From: Metallyticus violacea
Lineage: Eukaryota > Arthropoda > Insecta > Mantodea > Metallyticidae
Assembly: GCA_030762175.1 (NCBI GenBank)
Contig: CM060831.1
Coordinates: 26,526,001 to 26,590,000 of the forward strand
Length of the DNA stretch: 64,000 bases
Reading direction: 5' to 3'
A program made the position numbers and the translations under genes. Of the stretch, positions 11,801-24,500 are shown piece by piece (positions within the stretch are counted from its first letter, which is position 1; every line of letters starts with the position of its first letter). The notes beneath the pieces were generated by a model. The model was not told the origin of the DNA, made no database searches, and worked only from the letters and a program-made list of their open reading frames with translations.

Positions 11801-12395
11801 AATAGTGATAACATGTAGAAAGTACAAATAGATACCTAATATCTTGTAAATATATGTGGATATTAAAAATGGTCAACTGCATATTCTACATAAATGTGTT
11901 TATACCAATCCTAAGGATACGGGCTCTCGAGTTCTCGTCCAGACACAGTATATCTAAATATATTGAGAGGGTTTTTCTCCTCTATTCATATAATTTGTTT
12001 TTGTTTAACTTTGTGTTATCCTTTCTTTCTCGTACGAACTACAAAACAGAGGAAAAAACAAACAAACAAATAAACCTAGTAAAACCGGTATAACGATATA
12101 GCTGCATTCGCCAACGAGTTTTAGTTTCCAGGCCGCCGCTAAGAAATTTTAAAAAATTGACGTTCGATGCAGGCACCAGATTTTATCATAATAGGCAATC
12201 TGTGCCCAGAAAGAACAAAAAGTTGATGTTTCGCAACTTTTGTTTGTTATTATCCAGGAAGCCAACATTACAATGACAGAGGCCACAGCTATAGTTTGTG
12301 CAAGCAATATGCAACAAATACGGAGGATCAAAAAGAAATATATATATAACAAAATATGTCTTATAAGATAGTTCATTCTAAAACAACATAAATAT
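8890..12395. other. ash2 upstream region, no gene recognised
   Basis: Mostly AT-rich. Two CpG-containing patches stand out: 10200-10275 and 10565-10735. The second holds an ATG (10673) with a 21-codon frame MALVNEDRSIATNGEELT... ending in TAA. A perfect 16-bp hairpin lies at 11608-11643. Nothing here is recognisable as a gene. Confidence 0.45.
11608..11643. repeat. Perfect 16-bp inverted repeat with 3-base loop
   Basis: TATAATAATACCTAAT is followed by a three-base loop (CAC; the base after it is outside the arms) and then its reverse complement. It could be a miniature transposon remnant; it is too far upstream of ash2 to assign a regulatory role. Confidence 0.8.
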
Positions 12396-12399
12396 AAAG

Positions 12400-12503
12400 A
12401 TTAACAGTTTTGAAGTTAAGTTACTTCATGCTGTCTATTGCCTAACCTGTAGTTTGCAATTCAAATATACAGGGACTGGGGCATAAAGAAGCAAGATATG
12501 GTT
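12400..12503 (+). promoter_or_regulatory. Presumed ash2 5' leader / core promoter zone
   Basis: This is the sequence immediately upstream of the ash2 start. No TATA box or convincing initiator was recognised. The assignment rests only on position. A short region with more CpG, around 12100-12300, may belong to the same promoter. Confidence 0.3.
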
Positions 12504-12523
12504 ATGGCGGAGAGTGGTGGGAA
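12504..12523 (+). CDS. ash2: ash2 coding exon 1 (start codon)
   Basis: This exon encodes MAESGG plus two bases of the next codon and ends at a strong donor (AA|gtaagt). It is in phase with exon 2 across a 231-bp intron. A second in-frame ATG lies six bases upstream at 12498. I prefer 12504 because its context (ATGG) is better and the MAE-type start is plausible, but a transcript is needed to choose. A very short first coding exon is easily missed by gene finders. Confidence 0.75.
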
Positions 12524-15500
12524 GTAAGTGGAGAGTACATTATTAATTTTGTGGAATTTTACTTTACACGCTGATATGTTTTACATGCTACTTTGTTAAG
12601 AGGCTGCTTTATAGAATAGAATAAATCCCATCAAACTTTAAGTATATGTAATCAGAAGTCATAATGAATAAAGGCTTTAGTTGTAAGCAAACTAATGATA
12701 CAGCACTATTATTGATTATTTTATTATTCTTTATTTATATTATTATTTTTTAAGCAAAAACGAACCTGTGGACACGCAGCAATCTGCATTGTTAACGCCG
12801 CAGGATACTGGCTCGGAAGAAAATGCGTCACAATCCAAAGATGAGGTTAAGGGAACCGAAAATGCCTCAGAAACAGGAAATCAAGAAGCATCAGAGGAAA
12901 AGAAGCTCTCTAATAATAACAATGGCCCAGGTGGTGGACCGAAGCAGCAGCAGGTGGAAAGAGAAGGAAACTGTTATTGGTAATAAACTTTTTGTTAAAA
13001 AAAATATTACTTCCTTACTCCCCCAATGTTTTTTTCCCTCAGATTTCCATTTTGTGCATAATACTCTTCCCATCTTAACTGTTACTACACTCTTCGCAAT
13101 ACTACTCTGTTCACCTACTATATGTCTTGCAAGTGCATAGTGCAACTGTTTCTTCATTGCTAATATAAATTCCTTCATTTTCTTCAAAATGCACCATAAC
13201 CTACAGCCACATATCTGCATTATTTTCCACCAGGGCAGCTGTATACATTATTTTCTTACATTCATTCACGATTTTATTTAATTAATAATCACTGTAGGAA
13301 GGAACAAAGTAATTCCTTCATGCCAACTTATTTAAGCGAGGCTTGCAGCTGAAACTTGTTAACTTAAATCTAACCTAGGGATTACATTTTATGAGGATTC
13401 TTTTAATAATGAGTATTTGCTTACATTAGGTAAGGTGTTTGCTAAGTGTTATGTAACAAAACTGCTTTAAATCTGTATTTGATTAGTGTTCGATACAGGT
13501 CTTTTTGCACAATGTCAATCTAGTGCATTTCTTGATTTTGGCAATACCACCATTCCCCAACAGCCAGATGCCATTTTTCCTTTCTGCTGCAGAAATCTGC
13601 GGGTGTATAGGTTAATAGCTCCTGCTACTGCTTTATGTAACTTCTGCAACTTTTTCCTATCTTCCATTCGTTTTTTAGTATTGGGTGACTGAACATAAAT
13701 TAGGTTTGTACTGAAGGCTGTGCATTTCTGTGTTGCCTTATTTTACACATTTCTCTACTTCTAGGCATGAATCATGTGGTAATGCTTTTCCATCTCAAAA
13801 ATGCTTACCCTTAATGTCATGTCTTTTAATTACTGTTTTTACATGGAAGAGCACCATTTTCCTATGCATAGTACATGACAACATTAATTCACACCAAGGT
13901 AGGTTTACAATTTCAGCTGCCAGAAGGTACAGTTTCTACTGCAGGTACTAATACAGTTGAATCAGATTCACTATATATATCCTTTCCCAATTTATCATTT
14001 CATCTCATGTATCATCAGTGTCCACCGCCTGTGGTGCCTCAGTAGTGAAAACGGGCGTTAAACACTACTCAAAAAAAAAAAAAAAAAAGATTCACTATTA
14101 TTATAATGTGCATTATGCTGATTTATGCACCAAGATCAAAATGCATTTTAAGTTTGTTGGAATTGCACTTGTGCTTGCCATTATTATAATGTGCAGTATG
14201 CTGACTCATTTGCTATGTTCAAAATAACACAAAGTCCACTAATGCAATTCATTAGCTTCAATCTAATCTAAGGGTTAGATTTTAAGATTGTTCAAATCAC
14301 ATGCCGCTAGCTGCTTTACTAGTTACTTTCCCTGCTTTTGCATATCTGAGTGCAGAGAGAAATCTGTTAACATAGCTCATAGGAGCCAGGCAGGAGGAGA
14401 CAGTGTGAGGAGGTTAATAGCTCGAAGCTGCAGAATTAATATAGTACTCCAGTAAAACAATTCTTGTTTGGAATTTATATCAAAATGTGCTGTATTATAA
14501 TTTGTGCTCCATATTATAAATCTATATTTTTAAGAATTTTTCACAATTTTTAATTGCCAAATTGATGGTGGGACCTATATGTATGTTTTTCTCTTTTTTT
14601 TTCATTCACCCCATTTTAACTGTGTATATAACACTTCTAACCTGCCAGTTTGGATTTTTAATGCCTAACCTTCTGATCTCTGGTTATTAAATTGTTTCTT
14701 CTTAGTAGATGAATTTTTTAATCCTTCAAATATTCCTGCTTGGAGAGCCAGTACTTTGGTGTCAATAATGGTATTCATCTAACCTTTATAGATAGTATGT
14801 CCTGTGTTTACCATGTGTTGTCAATATAAATCAACTATTGTCTTTAAGTAGTTTTGAATAGCAGAAACTTTCCAATGAAATAACATACAATATTATTGTC
14901 TTTAACTTTGATTTAAAAAGTTGTTCTTTTAAAATTCTATAATTCAGCTTCAGAAGGAACTTGATTTATTATTAGGGGAATGTTGTGGAGGAAAAAAAAA
15001 AAAAAAAAAAAAACGATTTAATGCATGGATAAACTTGAGGTAGATAATGGCAGAGTTTTACACATTTTCCTGCTTCTTGCTTTCAAATAGAATGCAATAC
15101 TACATTAGACAAACATATTACTGCTTTTCCATCTCAAAATTGCTCATCTTGAATGGCATCTTTTAACTCCTGTTTTACATGAAAAAGCATTCTTTTTCTG
15201 TGCATAGTGAATGAGAACAATAATTTTCACCAAGATAGCCAAAGGAGGTTTGCAATTTCAGCTGCTAGATGGCAACATTTTCTGTCGCCAGATGGTACTA
15301 ATACTGCTTCATTCAGATGCACCGCCATTATAATGTGCAATATGTTAATACAAACATTGAGATTAAAATACCATGAAGTCTGCAGATCAAAAACTGCAGT
15401 ATGCTCTGAACAATCTTAAAATGTAATGTTTTCGCTTAGCATAAAGAGTGTTCTAAATATTTCGACTCAGAAGAGATTATATGGAGAGTTGTTTATGGTT

Positions 15501-18500
15501 TTTGGGAATGAATTTCTATTATGTTGGCTCTATCTGATACCCCTATATGCATTTTAAATGCCACTGAATAAGAATTTTACATAGTAAAGCCATGTATTAC
15601 TCCATTTCTTCCTAGAGGCTTTCCATATTCTACTCTAGTACCTCAGTTCAAAGATGCAAAAATCCATCATAGATTCATCCAGTAATTTCAATGGAAAGCT
15701 ACTGGTAGGTACAGCACAGATTCCTATTTTCTGTTATAGTTCTTTGCAGATTTGAGGATTGAACCATAAGGCTTTATGCCTATCCTGATGTAATCAACTT
15801 TTAGAAAAGAAATTGTATAATTGTTAATGCAATAATTGTAGGTTGCTTACTATGGCTTAATGACAAGAACATGGTGTTCATATACCTATCTTACTATAAA
15901 TACTGTCAGAAAGAAACATTTTAATATCCTAATAATATCAATGGATATATAATAAACTCAAATCATACATCATGATTCAAAAAGACCACTTTTAGCATGT
16001 AAAGAGCCCTTATATCTTTGTGATCACTCATCAGTTGCATTACACTACACATCAACAGGGAATACAACTGCTGCCTTCACAAGAGAGTGCTTCAAAGTGG
16101 CAATATTTGGGGATCTCTTCTGCAAGTCATGTCTTTAAGCAAAGGCCACCATTTGTAGTCAAGATGGTTTAGGTCTAGACTACCAGAAAGCCAATTAGAG
16201 GTGGAAATAAAGTCTAGCACATTGGTTACAAGCCTAATGTGCAAATCCTTTGAAAGCTTCAATTCTGGCATTGGAAGAGAGTTTTGTTGAGACTCTTGAT
16301 ATGGCTCTCCAGCACTACCTCTTGGTACTTTTTGGCAGAAATAGAGCTTAGTATGCCCTCATAACTCACACCTTACCACAGTATGATTGGCTCAAGATGA
16401 TGGCCTCTCTGAGCGTATGGAGTTTTTTGCTTGCTTCTCTTGAACTTGTGTATACTGTCACTTTGAGCATTGAAAGCCTCCTCAACTTTTCATCAGTGAA
16501 AAAGCTTAATTGATGCCCATTTGTGTTATGTAATGCTTATGTAAGCGTTAGCTTTTGTGAATCTCTGGCTCTTCAGTTTGTTTGTGAAGTATATTTGGAA
16601 TGGTTTTGAAATTGGCATCTCCATCTGGATAGTCTCAAAGAAACCAATTATTGGAAATATCTTGATGTGTATCTCTGCAATTGCAAGAGAGATTTTATGT
16701 TCTGTACATATTGTGAAAGTTAGGGCCCCACTATCTGGGGGGCACCGCCATCTTTTGGTTTAGTTTATTGTGCATTTTAGGGAGGTCTTGAAATTTCAAA
16801 AATATTAAGGCTTGCCATTTTTTTGTGAGTCAAAAATGTTTGTTTTGAATTTGGGTTTCTTATGAGCATTTTTGTAGAGCATTTCTAGTTGTATTCCTGT
16901 TATAATTTTTAGAGCAATTAATGTATATTTTAGGTGTTGGACAATTTCAAAATTGGTGGTCTCTCCCTGGAGAGCCCCAAAAAGCCCAATTTGGACATAC
17001 TGTGATATATATCTTTGCAACTACAAGGCAGATTTTTATTTTATGTTAATTTTCGGATTGCTAGGGCTCCGCTCTGTTTGAATGGCACTGCCTTTTTGGT
17101 TTTAGTTAATTGTATATTTTAGCAAGGTTTGAAATTTCAAAAATACAGATCTTGCATTATTAGTACTATTTTGGCGGACCAAATGTTCATTTTTGGAGTC
17201 TTATGAGCATTCCTGCATAGAGCATTGCTAATTGTATTCCCAGTGTAATTTTTAGTGTAATCAATGCATATTTGTAGGCATGGGACAACTTTGAAATTGA
17301 GTCTCCCTTTGGAGAGCATCCAAAATGCAAATTTTCTCACATACATATGCATATTTTGGCAGCCCCAATGTGGATTCTTATGTTCTGTACATATCTTGAA
17401 TCTGGGGCCCCACTCTTTAAAAAAAACACCACTGTCTTTTGTTTTTGTTTATTGTATATTTTAGTGAAGCTTGCAATTTTAAAAATTGATTTGCCATTTT
17501 TTGATGGCCAAAATCTCTGTATCTCACTTTGGATTCTTAAGGTGATATTGGTATAAAGCATTGCTGGTATAATTTTTATGGCATTTGAAATATTTGTAGC
17601 CATTCAATAGTTTTGAAACTGGGATTCATTTATGGATAGCCCCAAAAAGGATAATTTTTGGACATAATTTGATATATATTCTGGATATATTTAGTTAATT
17701 GGCCATCATTGACTGTCTCCTTACCATGTATTTGAGCATATAGGCTACCAGTGCTTTAACTAATTGTGGAGTTCATATTGTACATGCCTCTTCTTATTCT
17801 GGGATGCTTTTCACAGTTCCAGTCTCTATGGAACACCTGATAGTGTGATTCATGAACCTTTGGATGGTTTGAGCTTCTGGAGCTATTTGAAAATTTCATC
17901 TGCAGATTTGTCTAACTTACACAGGGCTATGATAGTTACATGTTTATTGTAATCGCTCCTATTCGTCATGAAAGCTACTAGAAACAACTCTGATTCTGAA
18001 GATTAACTAACAATGACCAGCATCTCACATCAAGCCTTGGGAATGTGCTGCCATTTATGAGCAGAGGTACAATCACCATCAAAAGTTATGACAGTATTTA
18101 TGATAAGATTAGGTATAATAACAACAGAAACAGAACACTAGTACACATAAATTCAGCATTTTACATGGTCGTTATATCTATCTTTATAGGCAAACAGTAT
18201 TATGTTATTCAATTATTTATTAAGTTCATGTTCAGTTATCAGAAATGTTTAATTTGGCTATACAGATTATAGTATTTTATATGTTTTTAATAGCAAAATA
18301 AATTATCATTTCATTAGGAATTCACTATCATAAAATATTAACTAAAATGTATTTTGTAGTGGGAAGGATCGCAACCTGAATATTGTGGAACTGCTGTGTG
18401 CCAACTGTCTTCGCTGGTTTCATGAATCATGTATTGGATATCAATTAGGAAAATTGGTTCCCTTTATGATGAACTACTTCTTTGTGTGCAAGAATTGTTC

Positions 18501-21500
18501 TCCAACAGGACTTGAAAACTTCAAGAAAAATCAAGCAGGTACTTTTAAAAAATTTGCCAAATCCAAGATAAATGTACTTTCATTTGAAATGAGCTTTTAA
18601 ATTTTTGTTAACTATTTGTATTTAGAAAGTAATGGCGTGTTGAAATATTTCTTTTTTTTCCCTATCTATATAGAGCGTTAATGAACTACATTGCATGAAT
18701 TTCAATACTGTAGAGGGGTCTTACACAAGCAGTTTGAGATGGGGCTTCTGTGATATGCTTGTTCAAATTTCAAAGTTATGACATTATGACATTAAGCTTC
18801 TGAAGGACAAGTACATTTCTGTTTGAAATGATATTATACAATAATGAATAGAATTTGTGGAACATGTCTCTTTGATGCAGTTGGTGTTAAGGACATCAAG
18901 TAATAGCAGAGCTTTAGTATCAAATTTTAGTCTTATTGCTTACTTTTTTTACTTTTACTCTTATGTATAAGCATACTTCACCTTAAAGTAAAAAAAAAAT
19001 AACTTACTGTGTAAGATCAGAAACTACAATCTTTGAAACCACAATTTGGTCACTTTATCCATAGGCCACATAGTTATATGAACAGCTTCTTAGATTAAGC
19101 TGCATAACATGACAAATCAGCTAACTTATTCACTATACTGTCATATGATTAGCCCAAGATTTTAGAAGAGTTTATAGCATCAAAACTTGAAATTACTGGA
19201 GCTTCTCAGGTTTGTTTCATAGTGAAACTTGCTCATTCCTGCATCTCCATTACTTTTATTGTTTCTTATTTGTCCCCTCTTTTTTTTTTCTGGGATATCT
19301 TCGACTGGAAGTTCCGAAGTTTCTTTGTTTTGGGGGGAGGGGGAAAATTTTTGCTTTTTTTCCCCTCCTTTTACATTTTTTTAATTTTCATCTCTATCCC
19401 ACAAGTATGGGGGGGAAAGTCGTTACCACCCATGAAACACTCTTCATATGTGGAAGGCTAAGTATGACAGAATTTAGCCTGGTTCCATGAAAAATCAATC
19501 ATTCACAGCACTAATATTAATATATTGTCCCATTAAAATGTGGCTCCTATTGGAAGATAACAGAAAAGGCTTTCTTATTGTGATTCCCTTTGGGGGTGTA
19601 TTTTGGATCTTAAGCTGCTTCTTAATTTGACATCTCACTTGCAGTACTATGGAAGGGTAATCCAAACAGTGTCTAGCACTGCCATCTCTGCCAGCAAGCT
19701 CATTGTTGTATACAGGCACCTCCACCATCTTCAAGGTCATATATCAGTCAATCTGTGAATCCTATGATGTGTTTAGCCAACTCTAAAAGAGTTAATGTAA
19801 CTCTAGGATATAGCTGTCATCAGAAATTATATACATGGTGTACATTTGATGAAATTGCCACACTCTTCATATTTACAGATATTGACTCTAGTAGAGTTTG
19901 TCAGCAAAGATCCTTTTTTATATATTTTAAATTAAAATGCCATCTTAGGAAAAAAGAAAAACATTTATAGGCGGGGATAATATGCAATTATTTTTTTAAG
20001 TCTTTAGATACATTCTTTGAAAAAAGAGCAATAAGAGTGTTTAGTTCCATTCAATAATACTATGATTTCAGTTCTTTGAAAAAACTTTGTTTCAAGTTGG
20101 AAAGCATAAAACTCTGCTGTCAAAGGTTTTTGGTGTAGTTTCTAATCATTTTGTCTTACATTTGCTAAGAACAGATATTTCCTTTTGTGTAACAGCATTT
20201 CCACAAATGTGTGTAACAGCACTTGGTAATATGATGCAAGCTACAGTGAAGGAAGGTAGTCCACGGACCATGTTTTCTAAGGATCGTGAGATTATCCCAT
20301 TCATTGATTCACATTGGGAAGGAATGACCACTATGCCACGAAGGGTTACACAGTCATGGCACTCTACTGTAAGTACATATTGGAAAGTTTGAAATATTTT
20401 GATTAGAAATTGGCAGCCTTGGAAATTTAGATAAACTATAGGGTTACTAAATGTCGGTAGTTTATGCAGAACTTCTGATTTATTCATTCTTTAATGTGGA
20501 CATGGTGGCTGTTGTATATATGTATTATAATTATTGATAAACATATCATAATTTCTATGTTTGAAGAATAAAGATAGTAATTTTTCATTAATCAGATAGA
20601 TGAGTGTAACAAGATATGGGGTAAAAACTGCAAACATTTTAGAAAATTGTAAGAAAATTTATTGGTTTCTCAATGGTAATATTTATATATTATTGCTGAA
20701 ATAAAAAGCAGGGATTTTGTAAATGGGGAGGAAGAAAATAAAAAGCAGGTTTACTCTTGACTTTCTACATGAATGCTATGTTTGAAATTTGGATTGTCGA
20801 TATAAGTTTTCATTAGAAAAATAAAGATTTTTGAGGAATTTTGTTAATTAAAATTGAAAATGTTCAACATTCCATGAAATACTGCTGGTTGTAATTGCAA
20901 TGTAAGGCATTTTACAAATACCTTACAAATGTAATCTTAACAAACACATATAAGCATTAAAATTTAATCTTTTAGCCATGAGCTTTTAATAAGATTGGTG
21001 TTCAGTAAAAATTGTACTTACGAAGCTGTAGACAATGGAGTGGTAATATATACTACATTAATGTGTTCAGTTGTTAACACTAACTCCACTTACTTTTTTA
21101 AAACTTTGGACTAGTTTCGGGAGAGGTTCCTCCCATCATCGTCTGTTGTTGACTGAATGCCATTGTTCGAAACGGGGGATGGACGCCTGTTCGCTCCTGT
21201 GGTGGTATCTTGTGGTTCTAGTAGAAAGTAGATTGGTGTTGTTATCAGTTCTGATTCCAAATTAATGAGGATTTTTATTTACTAACCTAATTTATTAGCA
21301 GTTAGTTTCAGACATACCGCAATGAATTCACTATATGTGGAATTTAATATACAAAGGAATTCAAACACTTATTGTTTATTGCAGTGGATACCCTATCAGG
21401 CTTTCTCCTCCTCTGCCTCTTCTTTTATCTCATCTCCATGTAGCAATTACATTCATTCTTTAGCTGCTACTGCAGAAAATAAAATATTCTTAGGACTGTG

Positions 21501-24500
21501 TATAGTATATGAGGGGTTAGCCCTAGCATACATTGTTACAGATGCAACATAATGTTAATTATTGGTCTTGTGTTTGCTGTTTGATGTTCTAAGCTGGAGA
21601 TGACTGGAGAGAATTTTCATGCAATGATTTCATACAATTATAAGTATGACCTGATCCAAGAGAAATCTTGATAATTAATACTAGAACAGTGGAAAGGGGT
21701 CATTATGTCACCCACATATAAACATACAAAACTTTATTACTTTATTTATTAATGGCTTTATTTGAATTTGCAAATACTTTCAGAGCAATAAATAAGTGAA
21801 TGTTAAATTATGCTTAAATATTTTGCTTGAAAAAGTTATATATTATTCTTAATCTGAAAATTAGATTTTACTTTTCAATGCACAACTGTATTACATCTAG
21901 TTTTTCCTAGTTAAGTATATTTATTTGAAGGATTATAACATTTTTCCTCTGAACGGCCCATATGCGTTTTGCACAGATGATATGTGCTTTTTTGTGCACA
22001 TTTTCCACACAGCTTTGCAGTATTTCGTACAAAAATCGCTTCTCTCGTTTCCTGTACACAGACTAATCAATGTCCAGGATATTGTAGAAAATGTGCATTG
22101 GCCATCTTCTACATGCTACTTTAGTTGAATATTTACGAGTCATCTGGTCAATGACATCTAACCCATAGTTGGTGTTATTGTAGAAGGTTATAGTTTCTGG
22201 TTTCTCCTTATTTTTCCAGTGCCATGCCAAAATGCAGTGTACTGAGGAGTAGGGCATTCTTGGTTTTCTTTGGTTGGTAAACAATCAAGGTACAATATGT
22301 GCCATCAGTAGATTGCAAGATGATGCAGAGTGGAGTGGTGCATTCACCTTTTTTACCTCATTAGGAATTACATGACTCATTTTGTTCATGATGGATGTTT
22401 TCTTCTGTTAGAGCTTCTTGGCAACTGGAAGAGATGTGAAGAATTTCTTCCTTTCTTGATTTAGAAACAGCTTCATTATATGTAGAATGACAACCCTAAA
22501 GTTTGATTCTCTAGATGTGCATCAGCCTTATCTAAGTACGGTATGGCATTACATATATATTTTATGCTATTTCTGCTGCGATCCAGAATTTCAGACCATA
22601 TTTGTCAAGTTTGTTTGGCATAAATTGAGTAAACCTGCACCTTGTTTTGCTTGGAAATAATTGCTCATCAATTTTCCACTGAATGATAACAATGGATACA
22701 GTTTTCTACAAGTCTATTCCAAATTTAGATACAAGAGTGAACATATCAGTTGGGAATCTTTCAGCTCAGGATTATTTCTCATCAAATTGGAGAAATTTGA
22801 ACAGCTCCTGAAATCTATCTCGTGAAATTGTGTCCTTGGTGAATTATAGATCCCCAGGAACACAACCAAAGATCATATACTTTTCGTACAGACTACTCTT
22901 CGGGTGTATATGATGACAATCATCTTCTAAAGTTCTTTGAATGAAACAGTTCACTGGTGTTTTAGTTCCATCCAAGCATTGGATTCTGTATACTTTATGA
23001 GACGAAGCATCGATTCATCAAAGAATAGACGAAAAGCACTGATGGCAGAATCATCCATTTGTTGGAAAACATATATAGTGGTATCTTGTCTTTCTTATAA
23101 GGCATTACAGCAACCCTTCTTCCTGTTGAAGATGATGATATGTTGATAGCCTTCTATTCACATATGTCTCTAGTCCCCATTTTCACTTGGAGGAATCTGA
23201 TAGAGCCTGACTCTGCTGAGATGACTGAGGCAATGGGTTAAGGAAAATTAGCACTCGCACCCTCTTTGTATAAGAAATCCTCACTAATGTTTACATCACT
23301 GTCACTAGTTTTTGGCATAAATTCATTACCCAAGTCGATAGGTCAATTTCTGAATCAGTATTGGAATCCTCAAAAAAAGTGGGCAAAATCTTATCATCAA
23401 AGGCCCCTCTGACTACACATGATTCAAGACAATTGTCTTGAAAACACAACACTACCTAAGTGGGAATGTAATATTTACAGATAAAAGCTGATAGCATATA
23501 CACACGTTGGGCCTGAACAATGAGCTAATATTTCTCTAAGTGTATTGTTGGTCATTTGTTGAAAGTTTTATTCTGCAGCTATGCTATAAATTTACAGGGA
23601 TCAAATTGGCCCCTCTTACTGTTCAAGGTACAGGTGCATCAAAAATGAATGAGAAAATAAAATATTTTTATATCCAAATGTAACATTATAAAGAGGAAGA
23701 AAATAAAATAAAAGTCACAGTGTTTGATGGAAAAACATGAATGCCTGAGGGAACCATTCAACAATAAATTTAGTTAGGAGTCATTTTGACTCCAGTTTTA
23801 GCGTTAAAGAGAGCTTTTCCAGATTCTGTTCCCTCATATATAAAAATCTAAAATGGATTTGCAGAGTTTAGACAGAAGAATAGCCTTGAAAGATAAGGAG
23901 TACTTAGGGCATCCAGCAGCAATAATCAAAGATGAAAAACTCGCTCATGTAAAAGCCATAGTGTTTGATCTGAAAGTGACTTACAGGGAAATAGAGGAGT
24001 CTGTAAACATTCATTTAATACAGATGTCACAAATGTCACGAAGATTTGTTTGTTTGTTTGTTTTTTTAGTAGTGTTTAACGCCCGTTTTTACTACTGAGG
24101 CATCACAGGCGGTGGACACTGATGGTACATGAAATGAAATTATATATTGGGAAAGGATTTATTTAAGGAAGGAAGCGTTCCAGGCCCAAGTTTAGGTACC
24201 TCCCCGGCATTTGCCAGTTATGAAGACTGAGGAAAACCTGGAAAAAACCCCAGTCAGGGAGAACGATCCTGGCAGGATTCGAACCACAGACCTGCTCACG
24301 AGTCCATGCCTTAACGACCTCGGCCATCCGTGGCAGTGATTTGTTGTTGGTGCCCCACAACTCACAGAAGAAAAGGGCAAGTAGGAGTGGAATGGTATCA
24401 GGAAATTGTTAATTGTTTCGACTTGTTCAGGATATCTTCACAGATGACAAAAGCTGAATTTATCATAAACTTGGAGTTAGAGGCAGCTGGCAACTGGCAA

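Larger units (their letters stand above)
12980..18359 (+). other. ash2: ash2 intron 2
   Basis: This intron of 5.4 kb carries a truncated SINE, poly(A) runs (about 14070-14088 and 14990-15013), a diverged direct repeat, a Tc1/mariner tail on the - strand, and the 342-bp tandem array. Open frames on both strands show no conserved features. Confidence 0.85.

Noticed and set aside
12891..13220. 109-codon - strand frame overlapping ash2 exon 2
   Set aside because: It is opposite a confirmed coding exon and intron start; no conserved motif and no splice logic.
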